A DNA stretch of 12,484 bases. Source: Nocardioidaceae bacterium (GTDB lineage: Bacteria; Actinomycetota; Actinomycetes; Propionibacteriales; Nocardioidaceae). Positions within the stretch are counted from its first letter, which is position 1. The number at the start of each line of letters is the position of its first letter. Below the pieces are notes generated by a model, which ran no database searches, had not been told where the DNA came from, and was given only the letters and a program-made list of their open reading frames with translations. The position numbers and the translations under genes were made by a program. Positions 5,946 through 12,258 of the stretch are shown here, in pieces. The stretch is from contig JAICRS010000071.1 in assembly GCA_025966335.1 (NCBI GenBank), positions 1 to 12,484 on the forward strand. Reading direction: 5' to 3'.

Positions 5946-7298
5946 ATGACTGTCGCGAAGAAGACGCCCGACGAGATCCGTGCCGCCGTGCGCGACGTGC
6001 TGCCCTCCGTCCGTGCCGACCTCGAGGCGCTGGTGCGGATCCCCTCGGTCAGCGCCGACCCGGCCGCCCGGGACGAGGTGCGCCGCTCCGCTGAGGCGAC
6101 CGCCGAGCTGTTCAAGGGCGAAGGGTTCGACGACGTCCGGATCCTCTCCTCCGGAGGCGGCGCGCCGGCCGTCGTCGCGCGCAAGCCCGCCCCGGCCGGA
6201 GCGCCGACCGTGCTCCTCTACGCGCACCATGACGTCCAGCCGGTGGGCGACCTCGCCGACTGGGACAGCGAGCCGTTCGAGCCGACCGAGCGCGGTGACC
6301 GGCTCTACGGCCGCGGCGCGGCGGACGACAAGGCGGGCATCGCCGCGCACCTCGCCGCGATCCGGGCCCACGGCGGGAACCCGCCGGTCGGGGTGACCGT
6401 GTTCGTCGAGGGGGAGGAGGAGGTCGGCTCGCCGACGCTGGCGTCGTTCCTCGCCGAGCACCAGGACCTGCTCCAGGCCGACGTGATCGTGATCGCCGAC
6501 TCCACGAACTGGGAGATCGGGGTCCCTGCGCTGACCACGACCCTGCGGGGCAACGTCGACGTGTTCGTGGACGTGGCCACCCTCGACCACGGCATCCACT
6601 CCGGGATGTGGGGCGGTCTCGTCCCGGACGCGATGATGGCGCTCGTCCGGCTGCTGGCCACCCTCTACGACGACGACGGCAACGTGGCGGTCGAGGGGCT
6701 CGTGTCCGGCCCGGCCAGCGACGTCGACTATGCCGAGGACCGGATCCGTGCGGAGTCCTCGCTCCTCGACGGGGTGCAGCTGATCGGGTCCGGATCCCAC
6801 GTCGAACGGCTCTGGACCAAGCCGTCGATCTCCATCATCGGGCTCGACGCGACCCGCACGGACCAGGCCAGCAACACGCTGATCCCCTCGGCCCGCGCGA
6901 AGGTGTCGCTCCGGGTCGCGCCCGGTGACGAGGCCACCGCCGCCCTGGACAAGCTGATCGCGCACCTGGAGTCGCACGTGCCGTGGGGCGCGCGGGTCAC
7001 CGTGACCAAGGGCCGCGAGAGCGGGCAGCCGGGCGTGATCCACGCCGACGGGCCGGTGTACGACGCGGCGCGGGCTGCGTTCAAGGAGGCATGGGACGGC
7101 ACCGAGCCGGTCGACATCGGCGTGGGCGGATCGATCCCGTTCATCGCCGCCTTCCAGGACGCGTTCCCCGGCTCCGCCGTACTCGTCACCGGCGTGGAGG
7201 ACCCCGACACCCGCGCGCACGGCGCGAACGAGGGGCTGCACCTGAAGGAGTTCGAGCGGGTCTGCCTCGCCGAGAGCCTGCTGCTGAACAACCTCTGA
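5946..7298 (+). CDS. M20 family metallopeptidase (dipeptidase/carboxypeptidase-like)
   Basis: This 450-residue cytoplasmic enzyme probably hydrolyses di- or small peptides with a two-metal centre. The M20 motifs are complete: AHHDVQP (His94, Asp96), GRGAADDKAG (bridging Asp near 127), EGEEEVGS (catalytic and metal-binding Glu around 157-159), ADST (Asp185), DHGIHSG (His215/His218, lid domain) and RAHGANEGLH near the end (His425, Glu429). Its length is normal for the family and there is no signal peptide. ATG at 5946 was chosen because the family sequence begins there and a TAGGGT box lies seven bases upstream; earlier in-frame codons would precede the promoter. The gene is divergent from C and stands alone, ending at a hairpin before purF. 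The substrate cannot be told from sequence. Recycling of cell-wall peptides is possible given the neighbours but is only an inference. Confidence 0.9.
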   Translation: MTVAKKTPDEIRAAVRDVLPSVRADLEALVRIPSVSADPAARDEVRRSAEATAELFKGEGFDDVRILSSGGGAPAVVARKPAPAGAPTVLLYAHHDVQPVGDLADWDSEPFEPTERGDRLYGRGAADDKAGIAAHLAAIRAHGGNPPVGVTVFVEGEEEVGSPTLASFLAEHQDLLQADVIVIADSTNWEIGVPALTTTLRGNVDVFVDVATLDHGIHSGMWGGLVPDAMMALVRLLATLYDDDGNVAVEGLVSGPASDVDYAEDRIRAESSLLDGVQLIGSGSHVERLWTKPSISIIGLDATRTDQASNTLIPSARAKVSLRVAPGDEATAALDKLIAHLESHVPWGARVTVTKGRESGQPGVIHADGPVYDAARAAFKEAWDGTEPVDIGVGGSIPFIAAFQDAFPGSAVLVTGVEDPDTRAHGANEGLHLKEFERVCLAESLLLNNL

Positions 7299-7300
7299 GG

Positions 7301-7344
7301 ACGTCATCCGTCCCGGTGCCGACAGCGACCACAACGGATGACGT
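7301..7344 (+). terminator. Hairpin terminator after the M20 peptidase gene
   Basis: Perfect 11-bp arms ACGTCATCCGT (7301-7311) and ACGGATGACGT (7334-7344) enclose a 22-base loop, two bases after the stop codon. No T tract follows. The first ten bases of the arm are identical to the hairpin arm after purL. It separates the peptidase transcript from the purF promoter 45 bases farther on. Confidence 0.65.
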
Positions 7345-7388
7345 CCCGGGGCGCGCGGACGGATTCGTCCCTGGCACCCGGTCGCCCG

Positions 7389-7394
7389 TAGACT
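7389..7394 (+). promoter_or_regulatory. -10 box TAGACT for leaderless purF transcript
   Basis: TAGACT ends seven bases before GTG at 7402, so the transcript should start at or one base before that codon. This spacing decides the purF start, because the GTG at 7396 would lie upstream of the expected transcript. No ribosome site is seen, and I found no purine riboswitch or convincing -35 box in the 57 bases between the hairpin and the start. Confidence 0.5.
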
Positions 7395-7401
7395 CGTGGC
7401 C

Positions 7402-8964
7402 GTGCCTCGTCAAGGACGCCGCGGAGATGGCCGGCTGACCCACGACCTCGACCCCAACGACCTCGGACCGCAGGACGCCTGCGGTGTGTTCGGCGTGTGG
7501 GCGCCCGGGGAGGACGTCGCCAAGCTCGCCTACTACGGCCTCTACGCGCTGCAGCACCGCGGCCAGGAGTCGGCGGGGATCGCGGTCAGCAACGGCCGGC
7601 AGATCCTGGTCTACAAGGACATGGGCCTGGTCTCCCAGGTCTTCGACGAGTCCACCCTCGCGTCGCTGCAGGGCCACGTCGCAGTCGGGCACGCCCGCTA
7701 CTCGACCACCGGCGCGAGCACCTGGCACAACGCGCAGCCGACGTTCCGGCCCACCGCGACCGGCTCGATCGCGCTCGCCCACAACGGCAACCTGACCAAC
7801 ACCCGCGAGCTCGCCGCCCGGGTCGAGGGTCTCGCGCACGCGGTCGGTGAGCTCGACATCCCGATCCGCAACGTGGAGACCTCCACCAACGACACCAGCT
7901 TGGTCACCGCACTGTTCGCGCACCACCCGGACCAGAGCCTCGAGGAGAACGCCGCCGAGGTGCTGACCACGGTCAAGGGTGCGTTCTCGTTCGTCTGGAT
8001 GGACGAGAACACGCTCTACGCCGCCCGCGACCCGCAGGGGATCCGGCCGCTGGTGCTCGGCCGCCTCGAGCGCGGCTGGGTGGTCGCCTCGGAGACCGCG
8101 GCGCTGGACATCGTCGGCGCCTCGTTCATCCGTGAGATCGAGCCCGGCGAGCTGGTCGCCGTCGACGAGGACGGGCTGCGCTCCCGCAAGTTCGCGGAGC
8201 CGGCGCCCAAGCACTGCCTGTTCGAGTTCGTCTACCTCGCCCGGCCCGACACCCTGATCACCGGCAAGCGGGTGCACAGCGTCCGCGTCGAGATCGGCCG
8301 CCGGCTCGCCAAGGAGTTCCCCGCGGACGCCGACCTGGTGATCCCGGTCCCTGAGTCGGGCACACCGGCCGCGATCGGGTACGCCGAGGCGAGCGGGATC
8401 CCCTACGGCTCCGGCCTGGTGAAGAACTCGTACGTCGGACGCACCTTCATCCAACCGTCGCAGACCATCCGGCAGCTCGGCATCCGGCTCAAGCTGAACC
8501 CGCTGCGTGACGTGATCGAGGGCAAGCGGCTCGTGGTCGTCGACGACTCGATCGTGCGCGGCAACACCCAGCGCGCGCTGGTCCGGATGCTCCGTGAGGC
8601 CGGCGCCCGCGAGGTGCACGTGCGGATCTCCAGCCCGCCGGTGAAGTGGCCCTGCTTCTACGGCATCGACTTCGCGACCCGCGCCGAGCTGATCGCGAAC
8701 GGCCTGTCCAACGAGGAGATCTGCCGCTCGATCGATGCGGACTCGCTCGGCTACGTGTCCCTGGAGCAGCTGGTCGAGGCGACCCGGGTGCCCAACGACA
8801 ATCTCTGCCGCGCCTGCTTCGACGGCGTCTACCCGGTCGAGCTGCCCGAGCCCGAGCACCTCGGCAAGCACCTGCTCGAGCTCGACGAGCAGCTGATCAC
8901 CGACATCGAGGGCGTCCCGCTGACCGCCGGTGGCGGCGCCGTGGACTCGCTGGACCGCCCGTGA
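7402..8964 (+). CDS. purF: Amidophosphoribosyltransferase PurF, Fe-S type with propeptide
   Basis: PurF catalyses the first committed step of purine synthesis, from PRPP and glutamine to phosphoribosylamine. The 520-residue protein has an N-terminal class II glutaminase domain. CGVFGVW begins at Cys27, which would become the N-terminal nucleophile after removal of a 26-residue propeptide; QHRGQESAGIA follows. The C-terminal half carries the PRPP-binding motif RLVVVDDSIVRGNTQ. Cys272, Cys418, Cys469 and Cys472 lie in the contexts of the [4Fe-4S] ligands of the Bacillus subtilis enzyme (KHC, WPCFYG, CRAC), so this is the oxygen-sensitive Fe-S type. Start: GTG at 7402, immediately after the -10 spacing. 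The stop codon overlaps the purM start (GTGA, four bases), indicating translational coupling in a purF-purM operon. Confidence 0.96.
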   Translation: MPRQGRRGDGRLTHDLDPNDLGPQDACGVFGVWAPGEDVAKLAYYGLYALQHRGQESAGIAVSNGRQILVYKDMGLVSQVFDESTLASLQGHVAVGHARYSTTGASTWHNAQPTFRPTATGSIALAHNGNLTNTRELAARVEGLAHAVGELDIPIRNVETSTNDTSLVTALFAHHPDQSLEENAAEVLTTVKGAFSFVWMDENTLYAARDPQGIRPLVLGRLERGWVVASETAALDIVGASFIREIEPGELVAVDEDGLRSRKFAEPAPKHCLFEFVYLARPDTLITGKRVHSVRVEIGRRLAKEFPADADLVIPVPESGTPAAIGYAEASGIPYGSGLVKNSYVGRTFIQPSQTIRQLGIRLKLNPLRDVIEGKRLVVVDDSIVRGNTQRALVRMLREAGAREVHVRISSPPVKWPCFYGIDFATRAELIANGLSNEEICRSIDADSLGYVSLEQLVEATRVPNDNLCRACFDGVYPVELPEPEHLGKHLLELDEQLITDIEGVPLTAGGGAVDSLDRP

Positions 8965-10070
8965 CCTCGCAGATCGGCAGCGCCGGGACGACGTACGAGG
9001 CGGCCGGTGTCTCCATCGACGCCGGCGACCGCGCCGTCGAGCTGATGAAGGTCTGGGTCGACAAGGCCAGGCGGCCGGAGATGATCGGCGGCATCGGCGG
9101 GTTCGCCGGGCTCTTCGACGCCAGCGCGCTCAAGGACTACACCCGACCGCTGCTCGCCTCGTCCGCGGACGGCGTCGGCACCAAGGTCGCGATCGCCCAG
9201 GCGATGGACCGGCACAACACGATCGGCTTCGACCTGGTCGGCATGCTGGTCGACGACCTGGTGGTGTGCGGCGCCGAGCCGCTGTTCCTCACCGACTACA
9301 TCGCCACCGGCCGGGTGGTCCCGGAGCGGGTCGCGGCGATCGTGCAAGGCATCGCGGAGGCCTGCGTCCAGGCCGGCTGTGCGCTGATCGGCGGGGAGAC
9401 CGCCGAGCACCCGGGTCTGCTCGGGCCCGACGAGTACGACGTGGCCGGCTCGACCACCGGTGTCGTGGAGGCGGCAGACCTGCTCGGTCCGGGGCTGGTG
9501 CGGCCCGGTGACGTGGTGGTCGCGATGGCCGCCAGCGGCCTGCACTCCAACGGGTACTCCCTGGTCCGCCACGTCCTGCTCGGCCAGGCCTCCGACGGCG
9601 GCGCCGGCTGGCAGCTGGACCGGCACGTCGACGAGCTCGGCCGGACCCTCGGCGAGGAGCTGCTCGAGCCGACCCGGATCTACGCCAAGGCCTGCCTGGA
9701 CCTGGCCCGCAACACGCAGACCCATGCGATGTCCCACGTCACCGGCGGCGGGCTGGCCGCCAACCTCGAGCGGGTGATGCCCGAGGAGCTCACGGCCACC
9801 ATCGACCGGGCGACCTGGACCCCGCAGCCGGTGTTCGACCTGGTCCGCCGGGTCGGCTCGGTGAGCCAGCCGGACCTCGAGCGGACCCTGAACTGCGGCG
9901 TCGGGATGGTCGCGCTGACCGCACCCGAGGACGCCGACCAGGCGGTGAACCTGCTCGCCGGCCATGGCGTGGACGCCTGGGTGTGCGGCGAGGTCGGGCT
10001 GGTCGCGGACGCCGTCGAGGCCACGGCCGGCGGTTCGGTCCGGATGGTGGGCCAGCACCCCGGCTGGTAG
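8961..10070 (+). CDS. purM: Phosphoribosylformylglycinamidine cyclo-ligase PurM (AIR synthetase)
   Basis: PurM closes the imidazole ring, converting FGAM to AIR with ATP, the step after PurL. The 369-residue protein contains the AIRS-family motifs SADGVGTK (68-75), VVCGAEPLFLTDYIATG (about 101-117), GGETAEHPG (144-152), GLHSNGYSLVR (about 193-203) and THVTGGG-like SHVTGGGLAANLER in the C-terminal domain. The length is typical. GTG at 8961 overlaps the purF stop by four bases and the family sequence begins there, with no room for its own promoter. It is the last gene of the purF operon; the next gene, DUF3073, lies 270 bp away behind its own promoter. No alterations are visible. Confidence 0.96.
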   Translation: MTSQIGSAGTTYEAAGVSIDAGDRAVELMKVWVDKARRPEMIGGIGGFAGLFDASALKDYTRPLLASSADGVGTKVAIAQAMDRHNTIGFDLVGMLVDDLVVCGAEPLFLTDYIATGRVVPERVAAIVQGIAEACVQAGCALIGGETAEHPGLLGPDEYDVAGSTTGVVEAADLLGPGLVRPGDVVVAMAASGLHSNGYSLVRHVLLGQASDGGAGWQLDRHVDELGRTLGEELLEPTRIYAKACLDLARNTQTHAMSHVTGGGLAANLERVMPEELTATIDRATWTPQPVFDLVRRVGSVSQPDLERTLNCGVGMVALTAPEDADQAVNLLAGHGVDAWVCGEVGLVADAVEATAGGSVRMVGQHPGW

Positions 10071-10190
10071 TCACCGGCTGCCCGCAGGCCGCAGCGGTTC
10101 CGCGGACCGGAGCGGGCGTCGTACGGCCGGGAACCCCTGATCGGGCGTGATCTGGGACCGATTTGGGCGCGGAATCGGATACTGATGTGT

Positions 10191-10218
10191 GGGAACAGCC
10201 CGGAGCCAGGTACCGTTG
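10191..10218 (+). promoter_or_regulatory. SigH/SigR-like ECF promoter upstream of DUF3073 gene
   Basis: GGGAACA (10191-10197) and CGTT (10214-10217) are separated by 16 bases. This agrees with the consensus GGGAAYA-N16/17-CGTT of mycobacterial SigH and with GGAAT-N18-GTT of Streptomyces SigR, sigma factors of the thiol-oxidative/heat response. The start would be near 10225, giving a 5' leader of roughly 115 nt before the ATG at 10341. The match is by eye and rests on known consensus sequences. Confidence 0.5.
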
Positions 10219-10257
10219 TCCTTACGATAAGACGAACGAGAGACCGGACGCGCGTAT

Positions 10258-10299
10258 CACCACGTCCGTGACAACCGAGGAACGGCCGTCACGGTGGTG
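10258..10299 (+). other. Stem-loop in the DUF3073 5' leader
   Basis: CACCAC (10258-10263) pairs with GTGGTG (10294-10299), and CGTGAC (10267-10272) with GTCACG (10288-10293). This makes a 12-bp stem with a 3-base bulge and a 15-base loop that includes a GAGGAA run. It lies between the predicted SigH-like promoter and the ribosome site (GAGGGG near 10326-10331). It could stabilise or regulate the mRNA; I recognise no known riboswitch class. Confidence 0.5.
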
Positions 10300-10340
10300 G
10301 TGATCGTGACTCCGGCCGAGTGTGTGAGGGGGTCGACCCT

Positions 10341-10541
10341 ATGGGGCGCGGCCGAGCGAAAGCCAAGCAGACGAAGGTCGCCCGTGACCTGAAGTACCGC
10401 TCTCACGAGACGGACCTCAGTGCACTGGCCCAGGAGCTGCATGGCCAGCCGACCAAGGGATCCGCATCCGAGGTGGATGCGCCCGAGGAGTATGACGAGT
10501 GGGCTGACTACTCAGAACCCCGCGATGCCAGTCGCGGCTGA
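10341..10541 (+). CDS. DUF3073 family small protein
   Basis: This 66-residue protein begins MGRGRAKAKQTKVARDLKYR, the conserved start of the actinobacterial DUF3073 family, followed by a Glu/Asp-rich second half (DAPEEYDEWADYSEPRD). The basic head and acidic tail are plainly visible; there is no membrane segment or signal peptide. The function is unknown, though the basic N-terminus could bind nucleic acid (inference). ATG at 10341 was chosen over the in-frame GTG at 10320 because the family starts with MGRGR and GAGGGG lies nine bases upstream. Homologues sit next to purM in M. tuberculosis (Rv0810c) and Streptomyces. Here the gene has its own SigH-like promoter and a structured leader, so it need not be expressed with purF-purM. 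It is convergent with the dehydrogenase gene. Confidence 0.88.
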   Translation: MGRGRAKAKQTKVARDLKYRSHETDLSALAQELHGQPTKGSASEVDAPEEYDEWADYSEPRDASRG

Positions 10542-10596
10542 CGCCGCCGCACATCGCACCACACCGTCGGGCGCCGACCCGGCAACCACCTGCAGT

Positions 10597-10643
10597 CGAC
10601 CCGTGTGACCTGCTCGCCCTGAGGCGGCCGGCCGCACGGGTCG
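10597..10643. terminator. Convergent terminator between DUF3073 and the dehydrogenase gene
   Basis: Perfect 9-bp arms CGACCCGTG (10597-10605) and CACGGGTCG (10635-10643) span a 29-base loop that itself contains the 12-bp palindrome GCGGCCGGCCGC (10624-10635). A second small hairpin (GTCGG/CCGAC) lies at about 10566-10578. The 121-bp gap between the two convergent stop codons holds nothing else I can identify. Confidence 0.5.
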
Positions 10644-10662
10644 TCGGTGTGCGCCCGGGCGG

Positions 10663-11754
10663 TCAGCCGAGCCAGATCCCGCGCAGCCGGCCGACCTCGG
10701 TCATCCGGCGCTCGGCGAGCCGGTCGGCGGCCACCGCCGGCGGGACACCCTCGTCCGACGCGAGCTCGAAGACCTGCTTGGTCGTGTCGAAGATCTTCGT
10801 CGCCCGCTGCTTCGCGCGGTCGAAGGAGAACCCCTCCAGCTCGTCGGCGACCTGGATCAGGCCGCCGGCGTTGACCATGTAGTCCGGTGCGTAGAGGATG
10901 CCGTGGTCCTGGAGGCTCTTCTCGATGCCTTCGTGGGCCAGCTGGTTGTTCGCGGCGCCGCAGACGATCCGGGCGCTCAGGGTCGTCACCACGTCGTCGG
11001 TGAGCGCACCGCCGAGCGCGCAGGGCGCGTAGACGTCGAGCTCCGCGGCGACCAGCGCGTCGGCGTCGGGGACCACGCGTACGTCGGGGTGCTGCGCCTG
11101 GACCCGCGCCAGCGCGGCCGGGTTGACGTCGGTGACCACTACGCTCGCGCCGTCCTCGACGAGGTGGGTGACCAGGTGGTGGCCGACCTTGCCGACGCCC
11201 GCGACACCCACCGTGCGCCCGCTCAGCGTGGGGGCACCCCAGGTGGTCTCGGCCGCGGCCCGCATCCCCTGGAAGACACCGAACGCGGTCAGCACCGAGG
11301 AGTCCCCCGCGCCGCCGTGGGCCACGGTGCGACCGGTGACGAACGAGCACTCCCGCGCGATGTGGTCCATGTCCTCCGAGAACGTGCCCACGTCGCAGGC
11401 GGTGTAGTAGCGGCCGTTCAGCGACTGGACGAACCGGCCGTACGCTCGGAGGAGGGCCTCGGTCTTGATCCGGGTCGGGTCACCGATGATCACGGCCTTG
11501 CCGCCGCCGAGGTCGAGGCCGGCCAACGCGGCCTTGTAGGCCATCCCCTTGGACAGGTTCAGCACGTCGTCGAGGGCGTCCTGCTCGTCGGCGTACGGGT
11601 AGAACCGCGTGCCGCCCAGCGCCGGGCCGAGCGCGGTGGAGTAGATGGCGATGATCGCCTTGAGGCCGGTCGCCTCGTCGTGGCAGTAGACGACCTGCTC
11701 ATGGCCGCTCGCCTTGCCGAACACGCCGGCGGCGACCTGGTGGTTCTCGGTCAC
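10663..11754 (-). CDS. vdh: Valine/leucine dehydrogenase (branched-chain amino-acid dehydrogenase)
   Basis: This 363-residue NAD-dependent enzyme reversibly deaminates valine, leucine or isoleucine to 2-oxo acids, feeding branched-chain catabolism and acyl-CoA precursors. The Glu/Leu/Phe/Val dehydrogenase signature is complete: GPALGGTRFYPY (43-54), MAYKAALAGLDLGGGKAVI (71-89) with substrate-binding Lys74 and catalytic Lys86, and the Rossmann motif GVAGVGKVG (Gly186, Gly188, Gly191), followed by GAANNQL. GTG at 11754 is preceded by CAGGAGAG at good spacing. The same order, DUF3073-vdh-bldC, occurs in Streptomyces coelicolor (SCO4089 is the characterised vdh), which favours valine dehydrogenase over leucine dehydrogenase, but substrate preference cannot be read from sequence. 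The upstream region holds a 22-bp direct repeat. The gene is convergent with DUF3073 and divergent from bldC. Confidence 0.9.
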   Translation of the reverse strand: MTENHQVAAGVFGKASGHEQVVYCHDEATGLKAIIAIYSTALGPALGGTRFYPYADEQDALDDVLNLSKGMAYKAALAGLDLGGGKAVIIGDPTRIKTEALLRAYGRFVQSLNGRYYTACDVGTFSEDMDHIARECSFVTGRTVAHGGAGDSSVLTAFGVFQGMRAAAETTWGAPTLSGRTVGVAGVGKVGHHLVTHLVEDGASVVVTDVNPAALARVQAQHPDVRVVPDADALVAAELDVYAPCALGGALTDDVVTTLSARIVCGAANNQLAHEGIEKSLQDHGILYAPDYMVNAGGLIQVADELEGFSFDRAKQRATKIFDTTKQVFELASDEGVPPAVAADRLAERRMTEVGRLRGIWLG

Positions 11755-11776
11755 GATGGTGACTCTCCTGGTGTCG

Positions 11777-11829
11777 GGCCCGCGGGGGTGGTGCGGGCGA
11801 TCGAGGTGGCCCGACGGGGTGGTGCGGGC
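11777..11829. repeat. Direct repeat of 22 bp, period 31 bp, upstream of vdh
   Basis: Copies at 11777-11798 and 11808-11829 match at 20 of 22 positions and share the uninterrupted core GGGGTGGTGCGGGC. They are separated by 9 bp, so their centres are 31 bp apart, about three helical turns. They lie 23-75 bases upstream of the dehydrogenase start, just downstream of a possible -10 box (TAGGCT, minus strand, 11839-11844). They could be a tandem operator or a leader element. Confidence 0.7.
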
Positions 11830-11893
11830 CGCACGGCCAGCCTACGAAAGAGCTGATCACTTTGCGACTTGGCTCACAGCGAGATGTCCGGAT

Positions 11894-11980
11894 TGACTAG
11901 TCACGACCCGTTAGTGACACATATGAGCCATTGTCACCAATTTTCCGACGGGGCTACTCTTGATGATGACAGACTGTGAC
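11894..11980. promoter_or_regulatory. Cluster of GTGAC/GTCAC dyads upstream of bldC
   Basis: GTCAC or GTGAC occurs at 11900, 11914, 11933 and 11976. GTGACA (11914-11919) and TGTCAC (11932-11937) form an exact 6-bp inverted repeat whose right arm overlaps the -35 box of the predicted bldC promoter. The perfect 10-bp palindrome TGACTAGTCA lies at 11894-11903, and TGGCTCA (11870-11876) is inverted as TGAGCCA (11924-11930). These are candidate regulator sites in the vdh-bldC divergent gap; the binding protein is unknown. Confidence 0.4.
11931..11960 (+). promoter_or_regulatory. bldC promoter, TTGTCA-N18-TACTCT
   Basis: TTGTCA (11931-11936) matches the -35 consensus at five of six bases, and TACTCT (11955-11960) fits TANNNT with an 18-bp spacer. 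This is the best housekeeping-type promoter in the window. A start near 11967 gives a leader of roughly 70 nt. The spacer contains the A/T-rich CCAATTTTCC; BldC itself is known to bind AT-rich direct repeats, so autoregulation is possible but unsupported beyond this. Confidence 0.6.
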
Positions 11981-12039
11981 GAGCGTGCAGGTGGGGAAAC
12001 CGCTCCGCGCACGGGTAACGACAGTTGGGGAGGGGCGTC

Positions 12040-12258
12040 ATGAACACGCGACCACCTGAGTCCGAACCGCTGCTCACACCTGCCGAGGTCGCGGCCATGT
12101 TTCGCGTGGACCCGAAGACGGTCACCCGATGGGCCAAAGCCGGCAAGTTGAGCTCGATCCGGACTCTCGGAGGACATCGCCGTTATCGCGAGTCCGAGGT
12201 ACGTGAGCTGCTGAAGGGCATGGTGCCCGAGCAGCGTCGCGGAGACGACCTGGGCTGA
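12040..12258 (+). CDS. bldC: BldC, MerR-type DNA-binding developmental regulator
   Basis: This 72-residue protein is essentially one winged helix-turn-helix domain. Residues 10-56, from PLLTPAEVAAMFRVDPKTVT through RWAKAGKLSSIRTLGGHRRY to RESEV, nearly match Streptomyces BldC (SCO4091, 68 residues). BldC lacks the MerR effector domain and binds head-to-tail on AT-rich direct repeats to control development. In a non-sporulating relative it probably acts as a global regulator (inference). ATG at 12040 was chosen because GGGGAGGGG lies 5-7 bases upstream and the family N-terminus aligns; the in-frame TTG at 12025 lies before the ribosome site. It is divergent from vdh and convergent with a membrane-protein gene. 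Confidence 0.94.
   Translation: MNTRPPESEPLLTPAEVAAMFRVDPKTVTRWAKAGKLSSIRTLGGHRRYRESEVRELLKGMVPEQRRGDDLG

Noticed and set aside
3938..6184. Large in-frame N-terminal extension of gene B
   Set aside because: The frame stays open for more than 700 codons upstream, but the predicted sequence is low-complexity Arg/Pro/Ser, lies across the SCP_3 gene, gene C and the M20 gene, and the signal peptide and ribosome site place the start at 3937.
7396..7401. GTG at 7396 as purF start
   Set aside because: It lies two bases after the -10 box, upstream of the expected transcription start; GTG at 7402 fits the leaderless spacing.
7186..8871. Minus-strand 561-codon open frame opposite purF
   Set aside because: Composition is typical of an antisense shadow, and purF on the other strand is complete with all catalytic and Fe-S residues.
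10080..10117. Terminator after purM (GCCCGC/GCGGGC arms)
   Set aside because: The arms are only six pairs with a long GC-rich interior that can pair in many ways; too weak to call, although purM probably does terminate in this gap.
10320..10340. GTG at 10320 as DUF3073 start
   Set aside because: Family proteins begin MGRGRAKAK, and a ribosome site precedes the ATG at 10341.
12025..12039. TTG at 12025 as bldC start
   Set aside because: It overlaps the GGGGAGGGG ribosome site that serves ATG 12040, and the family N-terminus aligns with the ATG.
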